Source of the DNA: JANQIO01 sp043585095
GTDB taxonomy: Bacteria; Pseudomonadota; Gammaproteobacteria; Pseudomonadales; Halieaceae
NCBI GenBank assembly: GCA_043585095.1
Contig: CP121321.1
Span: 1,984,001 to 2,048,000 of the forward strand
Direction of reading: 5' to 3'
Length of the DNA stretch: 64,000 bases
The notes beneath the pieces were generated by a model. The model was not told the DNA's origin, did no database searches, and was given only the letters and a program-made list of their open reading frames with translations. Made by a program: the position numbers and the translations under genes. Below, piece after piece: positions 52,134-61,819 of this stretch; position 1 is the stretch's first letter; each line of letters starts with the position of its first letter.

Positions 52134-53368
52134 TAGCTCACCATCGTGTTCAATTGGAAAATAGGCAGCAGGATTGCCAGCACTATGCCAAGCACCATCC
52201 CGCCCATAAAAACGACCATCATCGGCTCCAGCACACCCATCATCGTGCCCAGCGTCATTTCTAATTCGCGCTCCTGGTTGCTGGCTGAACGCTGCAGCAT
52301 GGTTTCGAGCTCGCCAGAGGCCTCACCACTTGCCACCATATGCACCATCATCGGCGGAAAGCGATTACTCTGCTGCAGCGCCCGATGCAGGCTGGAACCT
52401 TCCTGCACCATCTCTGCGACCTCAGCGCTGGATTCCCGCAGCACGCGATTGCTCAGCACTTCGCCGGCAATACGCAGGGATTCCAGCAGCGGCACACCGC
52501 TGGCCATCAGAATACTTAGCGTTGAAGCAAACCGCGCAGTATCCACAGTAGTCAAAACGCCACTAATGCCAGGCACACGGAGTAGCAGCCTGTGCCATTG
52601 CTGCCGGCGCGCATCACTGCGAAGCATTGCTCGGAATCCCACGATCAGCAGCACAAAGCCGATCAGCGTCCACAGCCCCCAGCTGCGTATATACTCGCTT
52701 GAGGCAATCAAAAATCGCGTCAGCAGAGGCAGTTCGGCGTTGGTGTGGGCAAAGATGCCGACCAACTCCGGCACCACAAAAACCATCAGCGCGACCACTA
52801 CAGTCACTGCCACGCCCAGCAGAATAAATGGGTAAATCATCGCCATCTGCAGCTTTTGCTGGGTGTACTGACGTTGCTCGCTGTAGTCGGCAAGTTGCTC
52901 CAGGACCGGCCCCAGAAATCCGGCCGCCTCGCCGGCTTTAACCATCGCGCGGTACATTTCGCTGAACACACTGGGAAACTCGCCCATGGCATAGGCCAGG
53001 GAGTGACCTTCAGCGACACGAGAGCGCACCTGCAGCATCAAGCCCTTTAATCGTTGCTTGCGGGTTTGCTCAGCCACCGCCTGAAGACATTCATCGATCG
53101 GCAGACTGGACTGCACCAGCGTCGCGAGCTGCCGCGTAAGCAGCGCCAGTTCGGCGGGTTTTACCCGCGGCGCAAACCATCTTGAAGCGGCGCCGCCGGC
53201 GCCCGCACCGGAAGCTGACAGAAGTCGGCGATTCGCTTCGCTGACCTCAACGGGCTTGAGACGCTGCGCGCGCAAAGTCGAACGCACCTGACGCTCCGAG
53301 TCACCTTCCAGTATGCCCTTGGTCAGTTTCCCATCGAGATCGAGTGCGCGGTAACGGTAGGCCGTCAA
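52133..53368 (-). CDS. gspF: Type II secretion inner-membrane platform protein F
   Basis: 411 residues: two repeated T2SSF domains (LLTRQLATLVQSSLPIDECL and ARFASTLSILMASGVPLLES) with membrane helices between and at the end (VMFVVP-type, MVVFMGGMVLGIVLAILLPI). The conserved GEASGELETMLQRSASNQER lies in the second half. Platform core around which GspE rotates. The gene is 32 bp downstream of gspE. Confidence 0.97.
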   Translation of the reverse strand: MTAYRYRALDLDGKLTKGILEGDSERQVRSTLRAQRLKPVEVSEANRRLLSASGAGAGGAASRWFAPRVKPAELALLTRQLATLVQSSLPIDECLQAVAEQTRKQRLKGLMLQVRSRVAEGHSLAYAMGEFPSVFSEMYRAMVKAGEAAGFLGPVLEQLADYSEQRQYTQQKLQMAMIYPFILLGVAVTVVVALMVFVVPELVGIFAHTNAELPLLTRFLIASSEYIRSWGLWTLIGFVLLIVGFRAMLRSDARRQQWHRLLLRVPGISGVLTTVDTARFASTLSILMASGVPLLESLRIAGEVLSNRVLRESSAEVAEMVQEGSSLHRALQQSNRFPPMMVHMVASGEASGELETMLQRSASNQERELEMTLGTMMGVLEPMMVVFMGGMVLGIVLAILLPIFQLNTMVS

Positions 53369-53400
53369 CTAATCACTCCTCATGACCGTTCATCTACCCA

Positions 53401-54927
53401 TCACCCTGCCGTGGTGACTCGCATGACTTCTTCCATGCTGGTCTGACCGTCCAACACCCGTCGCTGGCCGTCACCAAGAATGCCAGGCGCTCGTTCACGT
53501 GCGCAGCGGGTCATATCAATTTCACTGGCACCCTCGTGGATCATGCCGCGCAGCTCATCGTCTATTTCGATCAGCTCATAGATACCTGTGCGCCCTCGAT
53601 AGCCAGTCTGATTGCACGCACTACAGCCTGCCGGACGATAAATGCTGGCCATGGCGTCGGCCGCCAGCCCCAACCATTCGGCTTCAGCCGGCGTCACCTC
53701 ATGCTCTTGCTTGCAGTCTTTACAGAGCAAACGCACCAGGCGCTGCGCCATCACGCCAATCAAGCTCGACGACAGCAGAAACGGTTCTATACCCATATCT
53801 TGCAGCCGCGTGACCGCGCCAATTGCGGTATTAGTGTGCAGCGTCGATAACACCAGATGTCCTGTCAGCGACGCTTGCACCGCGATTTCCGCGGTTTCAA
53901 GATCACGAATCTCGCCGACCATGACCACGTCGGGATCTTGACGCAAGATAGCGCGCAGCCCGCGGGCGAACGTCATATCCACCTTGGTATTAACCTGCGT
54001 CTGCCCCACCCCGGGTAACATGTACTCGATGGGGTCTTCGATGGTCAGGATGTTACGGGTGGATTCATTGATGTGGCTGAGCCCGGCATACAGCGTAGTG
54101 GTTTTACCGGAGCCTGTCGGGCCAGTAACCAGGATGATGCCGTGGGCGCTGCGCAAACCGCGCTGGTAGCCAGTCAGTACCTGCTCGTTCATGTTGAGCT
54201 GTGTAAGCTGTAGCTGGCCAGCCTGCTTGTCCAGCAGTCGCAAGACCACGCGCTCACCGTGGGCAGACGGAATAGTAGACATACGTATATCGACTGCATG
54301 TCCGGCAAGCCGAACGGTAATGCGTCCGTCCTGAGGCACGCGCTTCTCAGCGATATCCAGCTTAGCCATAACTTTAAGCCGAGACACCAATAGCGGCGCC
54401 AACATGCGTTTTGGCGACAGCACTTCCGATAACACGCCGTCAACCCGAAAACGAATCGACAGGCGTTCCTCAAAAGTCTCGACATGGACATCCGATGCTT
54501 GCTCGCGGACAGCCTGAGAGAGAATGGCATTGATCAGCCGGATAATGGGCGCGTCGTCTTCCGCATCCATCAAGTCGCCGATTTCGGGAATCTCATCAGC
54601 GAGCCTGGATAGATCCATATCACCGCTGAGGTCTTCGGCAACCTGAGAGGCTTCGTTATTATCGCGCTGATATAGCTGCGTTAACTGGGCCTGAAACGCG
54701 GCATCGTCCAGTACTTCAAGCGAAAAAGGCCCGCCTATGTACCGGCGTAGCTCGGCAAGCTGCGGCACCGTAAGCGCCTCGCGATGGAACACCCGAGGCG
54801 GCTCGCCGTCCTGTAGCAGGATGCCGTGCTGCGTCGCGAAGGTAAATGGCAGTGCGCGGCGCGCCGAAGGCACCGGCGCCACTTCTTCAGGCACCTCAGC
54901 CAGGCTGTCTAGCTCGGTCAGTTCCAT
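53401..54927 (-). CDS. gspE: Type II secretion ATPase E
   Basis: 508 residues from the ATG at 54925-54927, which overlaps the gspD stop as TGATG. N-terminal GspL-binding domain, then the ATPase: Walker A GPTGSGKTTTLYAGL, Asp box MNTIPSAHGE-like STIPSAHGERVVLRLLDK, Walker B RQDPDVVMVGEIRDLETAEI, His box STLHTNTAIGAVTRL, and a C-terminal tetracysteine zinc site (CKDCK, CSACNQTGYRGRTG). Drives pseudopilus assembly. Confidence 0.97.
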   Translation of the reverse strand: MELTELDSLAEVPEEVAPVPSARRALPFTFATQHGILLQDGEPPRVFHREALTVPQLAELRRYIGGPFSLEVLDDAAFQAQLTQLYQRDNNEASQVAEDLSGDMDLSRLADEIPEIGDLMDAEDDAPIIRLINAILSQAVREQASDVHVETFEERLSIRFRVDGVLSEVLSPKRMLAPLLVSRLKVMAKLDIAEKRVPQDGRITVRLAGHAVDIRMSTIPSAHGERVVLRLLDKQAGQLQLTQLNMNEQVLTGYQRGLRSAHGIILVTGPTGSGKTTTLYAGLSHINESTRNILTIEDPIEYMLPGVGQTQVNTKVDMTFARGLRAILRQDPDVVMVGEIRDLETAEIAVQASLTGHLVLSTLHTNTAIGAVTRLQDMGIEPFLLSSSLIGVMAQRLVRLLCKDCKQEHEVTPAEAEWLGLAADAMASIYRPAGCSACNQTGYRGRTGIYELIEIDDELRGMIHEGASEIDMTRCARERAPGILGDGQRRVLDGQTSMEEVMRVTTAG

Positions 54928-56972
54928 CACTCACCTCCGGCGCTGCTACTCGCGTCTGCGGAGTCTGTGTCACGCATCTCTTCAAGCTGCTTGATCTGAT
55001 CTTCCCACTCGGGCAGCAGCGGTATGCCGCTATCATCGCCGTAGCCCACACCCTTATCGACACGCTTGAGTTGTTGATCGCGGATATAGCGGTATTTCTG
55101 CGCCGTGGCCCCTTCCAAAGCTTCGTCATCTCGGATGATACTCGGCTTAATGAAGATCAGCAGGTTTGACTGGGTCATGTTGGTTGCATCCTGTCTGAAC
55201 AACCTGCCCAACCAGGGTATATCGCCCAGAAATGGGACTTTCTGGGTGGAGTCCTGCATCTCCTGCTCAATAAGCCCACCGAGCACCACTGTGCGGCCGT
55301 CACCCGCCAACACCTTGGTTTCCACGCGACGCTCGTTGGTAATAATATCCGACGCCAACAAAGACGCCGCCGTGCCACCCCCGGTGAGACTGGATACCTC
55401 CTGCGAAATATCAAGCTGCACTAGATCGCCCTCATTGACATGGGGCGTCACCGTCAAGGTAATACCAACATTTTCGCGCTGGATGGTTTGAAAGGGATTG
55501 TTGGGCTGGTTGACAGAACCCGTGTTGGTAAACGAGCCCGTCACAAAAGGCACTTCGTTACCCACCGTGATAAACGCTTCCTGATTGTCCAGCGTTAACA
55601 GGCTGGGCGTTGAAAGAATATTGGCGTTGGTTTCCGAGGTCAGGGCGCTCAGAATAACCGCTATATCAAGCTGTTCATCGAGCTGGCCCCAGCCCAACGA
55701 CAGGCCCGGCGTTCCGGCCAGCGCCTGCACAAAGCTCTCACGATTGAATTCACCGTCGCCATCACCGTCCCCATCGCCATCGCCATCTCCATCGCCACCG
55801 CCGCTGTCGAAGATACCCTGCGCAATAGCCCCGGCGCGGTTGTTGCCACTAACGATATTGCTACCGAAACCACCGTTTTCGTTTCGGAACAGCCACTGTA
55901 CGCCGAGATCGCGACCGTCGATGATTTCCAGCTCTGCAATAATGGCTTCCACTAACACCTGGGCACGACGAATATCCAGGCGCTGAATCACCGCTTCAAC
56001 CGACTGCATTTCATCAGCGTCGGCGGTGATAATGAGCGCGTTGGTGCCTTCATCCGCCTCGATGGTTGCGCTGGAGTCATTGCGGCGGCGATTGTTCTGC
56101 TCTTCAGGATCGAGCTTGCTGATGTTCTGCATCACGCGCGTTAACACTTCAGCTATTTCCGTCGCGTCGGCGTATTCCAAATAGATGACCTTGACGTTAC
56201 CGCTCTGCTCCAGAGGGGTATCCAGAAAGGCAATGAGCTTGCGCATGCGCGCGCGCTCGAGTTCATCACCGCTAACCAGCACGCTGTTAGTCCGTTTATC
56301 TGCAACCAGCAGTATTTCCGGGTCCGCACCACCTGCCTGTTTGGCCTCTGTTTTGGCCAACTCCAGCAACATGCGCACGACGTCTTCTGCGACCGCATAC
56401 TCCAGACTGATAATCTGGGTCTGCTGCACGGCGCTGCGATCCATGCTCTGGATAATGTTGCGAATGCGATCAATATTGGCCGCTATGTCGCTGATGATGA
56501 TGGCATTTGACGGCGCATAAGCCGCCATATGGGCCTGCTGGGGCACCAGAGGTCTGAGCACCGGTATCAGTTTTGCTGCGGAAATGTTCTCAAGGCGAAT
56601 CACCTGGGTGATGTACTCGTCAGACAAACGCGTGTTTTCACCCTCCACCGGCACCGCCGATGACCTGGCATCTTTAGACTGAATGACTCTGACCACACTG
56701 CCGCTGCGCACCGCGGTGTAGCCGTGTACGTCGAGAATAGAGAGAAACAGGTCGTAGAGCTCGGAGCTGGTCACGGGCTTGGCGGATACCACTTTCACCG
56801 TACCCTTTACCTTGGGGTCCACCACAATAGTGGTATCCGTCGCTTCAGCGACAAACTTGATGAGCTCCTGAATGTCGGTCTCTTTGAGATTGACCGTCCA
56901 CTCCTGTGCGCCGGCAGACAGGGGCAGCAAGCATAAGCAGGCCAGCGCCATGGCAAAAAACCGTGTGATCAT
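54927..56972 (-). CDS. gspD: Type II secretion outer-membrane secretin D
   Basis: 681 residues from the ATG at 56970-56972 (MITRFFAMALACLCLLPLSA), with GGAG four bases upstream and a signal peptide cut near residue 23. An upstream reading to 57125 would overlap gspC. N0-N3 domains (TDIQELIKFVAEATDTTIVV, VTSSELYDLFLSILDVHGYT, APSNAIIISDIAANIDRIRN) precede the secretin (AFITVGNEVPFVTGSFTNTG, VQLDISQEVSSLTGG, KVPFLGDIPWLGRLFR). A run of seven Asp-Gly dipeptides lies in the loop before the secretin core. Forms the outer-membrane channel. Confidence 0.97.
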   Translation of the reverse strand: MITRFFAMALACLCLLPLSAGAQEWTVNLKETDIQELIKFVAEATDTTIVVDPKVKGTVKVVSAKPVTSSELYDLFLSILDVHGYTAVRSGSVVRVIQSKDARSSAVPVEGENTRLSDEYITQVIRLENISAAKLIPVLRPLVPQQAHMAAYAPSNAIIISDIAANIDRIRNIIQSMDRSAVQQTQIISLEYAVAEDVVRMLLELAKTEAKQAGGADPEILLVADKRTNSVLVSGDELERARMRKLIAFLDTPLEQSGNVKVIYLEYADATEIAEVLTRVMQNISKLDPEEQNNRRRNDSSATIEADEGTNALIITADADEMQSVEAVIQRLDIRRAQVLVEAIIAELEIIDGRDLGVQWLFRNENGGFGSNIVSGNNRAGAIAQGIFDSGGGDGDGDGDGDGDGDGEFNRESFVQALAGTPGLSLGWGQLDEQLDIAVILSALTSETNANILSTPSLLTLDNQEAFITVGNEVPFVTGSFTNTGSVNQPNNPFQTIQRENVGITLTVTPHVNEGDLVQLDISQEVSSLTGGGTAASLLASDIITNERRVETKVLAGDGRTVVLGGLIEQEMQDSTQKVPFLGDIPWLGRLFRQDATNMTQSNLLIFIKPSIIRDDEALEGATAQKYRYIRDQQLKRVDKGVGYGDDSGIPLLPEWEDQIKQLEEMRDTDSADASSSAGGE

Positions 56973-57075
56973 GTTGCTCCAGAAAATTCGCTTGGTAGGC
57001 ACGGTAAACATCAAGGGCGCCATATTATGTCGGTTTTGTGACATCCCTGTGACGCCACCGCCAGCAAAAGGCATT

Positions 57076-58149
57076 TTACCTGGACCCCGAATCGGCGGAA
57101 GGAGAGCCCCCTGCGGGGTCTGCATCCAGGCCCACCATCAGGGTAATCGGCTGACCATCTCTCAAAACCTCGAAGCTGGCCTCTGTCGCCGTTTTCATGA
57201 CGCGATATAGCGTCATGGCTTTAGATGGGTCGCTCAGCGCTATGCCATTCACGCCCGTGACGATATCGTTACTCTTGAAACCCAGTGCGGCGAACTGCTT
57301 GCTGTCGCGGCCAGGCCGCAAGCGATATCCGAGCAGCTGCGTGCCCTCACGTTCGGGGGAAAGGTTCACCACTTGCGCCAGAGATTGGGGGTTGGTGTAA
57401 AGGCGCTTGCGATAAGATGCAGCCATCGCGGTGAGCCCCTCGTTGCTGCGTTTATCTACCGTTTGGGGGACAACACGCGCAGCATTAACGGGGTCGGGTT
57501 TATTGCGGCTGATCGCGTTCAAGGCATTGGGATCGAACAGCGTTAACAGCTCATACTTGCCCTTGTTGTCGATCACCACACGATCGGGCAAAATTTTGGC
57601 GAGCTTGACGCCATTGATGGGCAGCTTGTCGCCCACCGCGTATTGAGCCTGCTCCCGCTTGATTTCGATTATGGCGCGAGCACGATCCTGATCGCTGGAC
57701 GCCACGACTCCGGTTAGCGTCAGGGCGAGCCGGGATTCCGGCGCGTTGTTCTCAATGCCGGCCAGCTCACCACTGTCTTCGGATTCTGCGGTGCGCTGGG
57801 CCTCAGCTTCTGCCGCGGCAATGGCTTCCGCCGTGGCCGGCCCCGAGGCACCGAAAAGACGTCGTGCGACCATCTGATCAATATTGATCGTTGATCGCTG
57901 ATCCCGCGGACCAGACTGCATCAATGGATTCAGAATAGACTTGGGTATGGCAGCGGGTGCAGGTGCGGGTATCAGTGCCCAGACGAGCTCGACCAGCGCA
58001 AAGACCATCCAGATGGCCGCCAGGCCCACCAGTAGCTGACGGAGCCGCGCCAGCCTGGCTGGGTCGGAAAGTTGCTGCAGCCGACTGCCCATCGACTGCA
58101 CAAGATCTTCTAGCTGCGTGCCGGCACGTGCCAACCGTTCGGTGTTCAC
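57076..58149 (-). CDS. gspC: Type II secretion protein C
   Basis: 357 residues: one N-terminal membrane helix (LLVGLAAIWMVFALVELVWA), an HR domain (LALTLTGVVASSDQDRARAI, IEIKREQAQYAVGDKLPING) and a C-terminal PDZ domain (GYRLRPGRDSKQFAALGFKS, NDIVTGVNGIALSDPSKAMT). It links the inner-membrane platform to the secretin and helps select substrates. First gene of the gsp operon; the region upstream to 58259 should hold the promoter. Confidence 0.94.
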   Translation of the reverse strand: MNTERLARAGTQLEDLVQSMGSRLQQLSDPARLARLRQLLVGLAAIWMVFALVELVWALIPAPAPAAIPKSILNPLMQSGPRDQRSTINIDQMVARRLFGASGPATAEAIAAAEAEAQRTAESEDSGELAGIENNAPESRLALTLTGVVASSDQDRARAIIEIKREQAQYAVGDKLPINGVKLAKILPDRVVIDNKGKYELLTLFDPNALNAISRNKPDPVNAARVVPQTVDKRSNEGLTAMAASYRKRLYTNPQSLAQVVNLSPEREGTQLLGYRLRPGRDSKQFAALGFKSNDIVTGVNGIALSDPSKAMTLYRVMKTATEASFEVLRDGQPITLMVGLDADPAGGSPSADSGSR

Positions 58150-58259
58150 AGGCGTTATATCCGGTGTTTTGCGGGGATTATAGGAGCGGTAAACAGTATA
58201 AGAAACCCGGCAGTGTTAAGACATGTTAACCCGGTATGCCTTGGCTTCGCACGCAGACA

Positions 58260-58814
58260 TCAAGACATCGGCGGCGTATCCACATCCTGATGAATGCCGG
58301 GGTCATTAACGGCCGTTTTCAGAAGCTGGTTTTCATGCTCTCGGAGTAGCTCTCGGCCGCCAATATCACCATCCAGGCCGCGAAGCTTGTCGAAGAATGC
58401 AGCACTGAAGGCAACTGGCTGCCCCGGCCTGTTCTCATACACCGGCTGTACAATCTGCCCTGGCAAAAGACTTTGGGAAACGGTTCGAAATGTTTCCGGC
58501 AACACCCAGGGCATGTCGCCGAGTGCCACCAGTACGCCATCCCAGTCATCGCAGCGGGCGACACCCTGCGCCAGAGTTGCCCCCATACCGCGGCGCGCCT
58601 GATCGCATTCAATAAACTGCACGCCCGTTGCACCCAGGCTGATAACCAGATCGCCGTCGTCTGGACCTATACAAACCCGTGGCGGTAAGCCTGCCGCTGC
58701 GATTGCATCCAGGCAGTGCACCAGCAGCGGTTTGCCGTCCAGCAGATAGCGGCGCTTATCACTGCCAAAGCGACGCGAAACACCGGCCGCCAATACCAGA
58801 ACGCCGTTATTCAC
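58260..58814 (-). CDS. MocA/MobA-like nucleotidyltransferase
   Basis: 184 residues starting MNNGVLVLAAGVSRRFGSDK, the family LAAGxSxRxGxDK signature of nucleotidyltransferases such as MocA (molybdopterin cytidylyltransferase); also PLLVHCLDAIAAAGLPPRVC, ALGDMPWVLPETF with the metal-binding GDMP, and the C-terminal NDPGIHQDVDTPPM. It probably attaches CMP to molybdopterin for the xanthine dehydrogenase family. It overlaps XdhC by 4 bp. Confidence 0.85.
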   Translation of the reverse strand: MNNGVLVLAAGVSRRFGSDKRRYLLDGKPLLVHCLDAIAAAGLPPRVCIGPDDGDLVISLGATGVQFIECDQARRGMGATLAQGVARCDDWDGVLVALGDMPWVLPETFRTVSQSLLPGQIVQPVYENRPGQPVAFSAAFFDKLRGLDGDIGGRELLREHENQLLKTAVNDPGIHQDVDTPPMS

Positions 58815-59752
58815 GGCCGCCGGCGCAGCTGCGTTAACTCAGCCAGTATCGCGATCGCAATTTCCATGGGGGTTTTGCTGCCGATAGGCAGTCCAACCGG
58901 TGCGTGCAGGCGCGCGAGCTGCTCCTCGCTAAGCCCCAGTTCCCGCAGCCTCAGCAGGCGCTGTTGCGTCGTGCGCACGGACCCCAGCGCACCAACATAA
59001 AACAGGTCCTGCTCCAGAGCCTGCATAAGCGCCATATCGTCAATACGCGGATCGTGGGTTAAGGTCAGCACGATACACTGCGAATCATCCATATAGCGCC
59101 GCACCGCGTCGTCGGGCATGCTGCCAATACGCTCTACAGCAACGCCCTGCCAGCGCGCCAGCGCGTCTTCGCGCGGATCGTTTACCAGGACCTGATAGTC
59201 CATTGCTGACGCCAACTGGGAAAGTGTTTCAGACAGCGCACCCGCGCCGATCAGCAGCAACCTGAAGCGCGGGCCCAACGTATGTCGCACCTCATCGGTG
59301 TCGACCGCGAGCGGCTGAAAATCGCTTGCCGAATGTAAACTGACGCTGCCATCGCTCAAGGCAACACAGCGGGTGACGTATTCGCGCGCGCTCACGGCGG
59401 CAAGCAAGCTGTTCAGGTGCGGCATGCTGGATGCGGTGCAGGGTTCAACTAACACTTCAAGGCGGCCACCACAGGGTAGGCCAAGACGCTCGTTTTCTTC
59501 CGCGCTCACACCATATTCAACGATTTCCGTCTGCTCTATCGCTCCTGCCAACAAACGCTCGACAAGATCGTCCTCCACGCAGCCACCCGATAGCGATCCT
59601 GCGGTTTCGCCCGAGGTATTGCAGGCGAACAGCGACCCTACCGGTCGGGGTGAAGACCCCAGCGTTTTAACGATAGTACACAACCAGCCCGACTGATCTT
59701 CTGACAGCCAGCTATTCAAGCGCGCTAACACCTGTTCATCTACGCTATGCAT
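58811..59752 (-). CDS. XdhC/CoxF-family molybdenum-cofactor maturation protein
   Basis: 313 residues. XdhC_CoxI start (LSEDQSGWLCTIVKTLGSSP RPVGS split by me: WLCTIVKTLGSSPRPVGSLF), SLSGGCVEDDLVERLLAG, and a Rossmann half (LLLIGAGALSETLSQLASAM, LVNDPREDALARWQG) plus DDSQCIVLTLTHDPRIDDM and FYVGALGSVRTTQQRLLRL. In XdhC the protein binds and sulfurates molybdenum cofactor for xanthine dehydrogenase-type enzymes. The apo-enzyme subunits are not in the window. Confidence 0.9.
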   Translation of the reverse strand: MHSVDEQVLARLNSWLSEDQSGWLCTIVKTLGSSPRPVGSLFACNTSGETAGSLSGGCVEDDLVERLLAGAIEQTEIVEYGVSAEENERLGLPCGGRLEVLVEPCTASSMPHLNSLLAAVSAREYVTRCVALSDGSVSLHSASDFQPLAVDTDEVRHTLGPRFRLLLIGAGALSETLSQLASAMDYQVLVNDPREDALARWQGVAVERIGSMPDDAVRRYMDDSQCIVLTLTHDPRIDDMALMQALEQDLFYVGALGSVRTTQQRLLRLRELGLSEEQLARLHAPVGLPIGSKTPMEIAIAILAELTQLRRRP

Positions 59753-59816
59753 CGATTCCTGACATGGCCCTTTTGAATGGTCTGCTCACCTTGTCGTGCA
59801 GCGATTGTCGCGGGAC

Positions 59817-60395
59817 TTAGCCTTTGTTGCGTGGTGTCGCCCAGCGCCGGTACAGGTCGTGCTCCAGGTCGAACTGGTCGAAGACACGGCCCACGGTGTG
59901 ATTGATGATGTCGTCGATTGATTCGGGCTCATGATAGAACGCTGGCACCGGCGGCAAAATCATGGCGCCGGCCTCTGCTGCCTGCACCTGTAGCTTGAGA
60001 TGGCCGAGATGTAAGGGTGTTTCGCGCACCACTAAAACCAGCTTGCGCGCTTCCTTGAGAACGACATCCGCCGCGCGCACCATCAAGCTGTCAGCGTAGG
60101 CGTTAGCGACACCGGACAGCGTTTTAATGCTGCAGGGCATAATCATCATGCCGGCAGTCTTTACTGAACCGCTGGCAATAGAAGCGGCGAGATTATTATC
60201 GCTGTGCACCACATCGGCCAGCGCCTTCACGGCGTCGATGCTGTAGGAGGTCTCAATGGCAATATTGGTTTCCGCCGAGGCCGAGAGGATCAGATGCGAC
60301 TCGACACCTGCCTGTTCCTGGAGCGCCTCCAGGGCACGTATGCCGTATATCACGCCCGAGGCGCCGGTAATCCCGACAATGATTCGCTGTGTCAT
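59817..60395 (-). CDS. ubiX: UbiX flavin prenyltransferase
   Basis: 192 residues. UbiX/Pad1 pattern: IIVGITGASGVIYGIRALEA (N-terminal flavin fold), then MIMPCSIKTLSGVANAYADS and ADVVLKEARKLVLVVRETPL, and the C-terminal AGAMILPPVPAFYHEPESID. It prenylates FMN with dimethylallyl phosphate, making prenyl-FMN for the UbiD decarboxylase in ubiquinone synthesis. Stands alone between the Moco pair and oadB. Length is normal. Confidence 0.95.
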   Translation of the reverse strand: MTQRIIVGITGASGVIYGIRALEALQEQAGVESHLILSASAETNIAIETSYSIDAVKALADVVHSDNNLAASIASGSVKTAGMMIMPCSIKTLSGVANAYADSLMVRAADVVLKEARKLVLVVRETPLHLGHLKLQVQAAEAGAMILPPVPAFYHEPESIDDIINHTVGRVFDQFDLEHDLYRRWATPRNKG

Positions 60396-60495
60396 CTAAT
60401 GTCCTGTCCGGTGCGCCTGCACCGCGTTAAAAGCCGCATTAAGTGCGTCAGCCCACTTTTGTTTCAGTGCGCTTATGTGTCATCTCAGCTTTGTC

Positions 60496-61809
60496 TCAAT
60501 TTACCAGAGCAATCATAACCCCTGCTGCGACCGCGGAGCCGATCACGCCCGCCACGTTCGGGCCCATTGCGTGCATCAGCAGATAGTTTTTTGGATTGGC
60601 TTTCAATCCTACCCGGTTCGCCACCCTCGCGGCCATCGGCACCGCCGACACTCCTGCCGCACCGATTAAGGGGTTGATGGGCACCGTGCTCAGCTTGTTC
60701 ATCAGCCTTGCCATCAGTACGCCTGAAGCGGTGCCAATGGCAAAGGCAACAATACCCAGGCCCAGTATCCCTAGCGTGCTGATATCGAGAAACTTATCAG
60801 CAACCAGCTTTGAGCCTACCGACAATCCCAGGAAAATCGTTGTGATATTGATCAGTGCATTGCGCGCCGTATCGCTAAGCCGATCTACCACTCCGCATTC
60901 GTGCATCAAGTTACCGAAACAGAACATACCCAGCAGAGGTGCAGCCGACGGCAACAGCAGAGCGACCAGCAATAACAGCAGCAAGGGGAACAGGATTTTC
61001 TCAGTACGCGCCACTGGCCGCAGTTGCGTCATTTCAATACACCGTTCAGCCTCGGTGGTCAGCGCGCGCATAATGGGAGGCTGAATTAACGGCACCAGCG
61101 CCATGTAGGAATAGGCAGCAACTGCGATCGCGCCCAGTAATTCGGGCGCCAGAATACTGGAAACGTAGATTGCGGTTGGGCCATCCGCGCCGCCGATAAT
61201 ACCAATGGCTGCCGCGTCGGCCAGACTGAAATCCATCCAGCCCCACTGGGACATCAGCACGGCCCCCATAACCGTCGTAAAAATCCCAAACTGCGCCGCC
61301 GCGCCTAACAGCAGCGTGCGCGGATTGGCCAACAAAGGACCAAAGTCGGTCATGGCCCCCACGCCCATAAAAATAATCAGGGGAGCGATACCGCTGGCGA
61401 TAGCAACGCTGTAGAAACTGTACAGCATGCCATCCGCGTAGCCCGCTGCGGCGACCAGCGCATCAACGGATGCCGCCTGCAAAGGTGGCGCTTGCTGGTA
61501 TAGAGCTAGCAGGTCGGCAGAGGACAGAGACTGCGCGCCGACGCTGACTACCGCCAGCAAAGCGCTTATCTCGGCGACCAACTCAGCGTCACTAAACAGC
61601 AGCGCGCGCTCTATCGCGGGCAACGCCAAACCGGCACCGGGAATGTTGGCAAGCACGCCGCCAAAGCCAATCGGGACCAGCAAAAGCGGCTCAAAATTTC
61701 GAACAATCGCCAGATATAGCAGCAATAGACCGATCAAAATCATCGCGACCTGTCCGACGCTGAGTTGGGCGAGGCCAGAGGCAGCCCAAAGACTTGCGAT
61801 GTGCTCCAT
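60496..61809 (-). CDS. oadB: Sodium-pumping decarboxylase beta subunit
   Basis: 437 residues, about 10-11 membrane segments. OadB landmarks: VRNFEPLLLVPIGFGGVLAN, LIIFMGVGAMTDFGPLLANP, GIIGGADGPTAIYVSSILAP (the conserved Asp in GGADGPT), FCFGNLMHECGVVDRLSDTA, and VPMAARVANRVGLKANPKNY. Compared with the canonical subunit there is an added Ala/Leu-rich stretch of about 50 residues (LLFSDAELVAEISALLAVVS to VDALVAAAGYADG) before the first conserved motif. It couples decarboxylation to Na+ export. Last gene of oadGAB. Confidence 0.94.
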   Translation of the reverse strand: MEHIASLWAASGLAQLSVGQVAMILIGLLLLYLAIVRNFEPLLLVPIGFGGVLANIPGAGLALPAIERALLFSDAELVAEISALLAVVSVGAQSLSSADLLALYQQAPPLQAASVDALVAAAGYADGMLYSFYSVAIASGIAPLIIFMGVGAMTDFGPLLANPRTLLLGAAAQFGIFTTVMGAVLMSQWGWMDFSLADAAAIGIIGGADGPTAIYVSSILAPELLGAIAVAAYSYMALVPLIQPPIMRALTTEAERCIEMTQLRPVARTEKILFPLLLLLLVALLLPSAAPLLGMFCFGNLMHECGVVDRLSDTARNALINITTIFLGLSVGSKLVADKFLDISTLGILGLGIVAFAIGTASGVLMARLMNKLSTVPINPLIGAAGVSAVPMAARVANRVGLKANPKNYLLMHAMGPNVAGVIGSAVAAGVMIALVN

Positions 61810-61819
61810 GAGACCTGAC

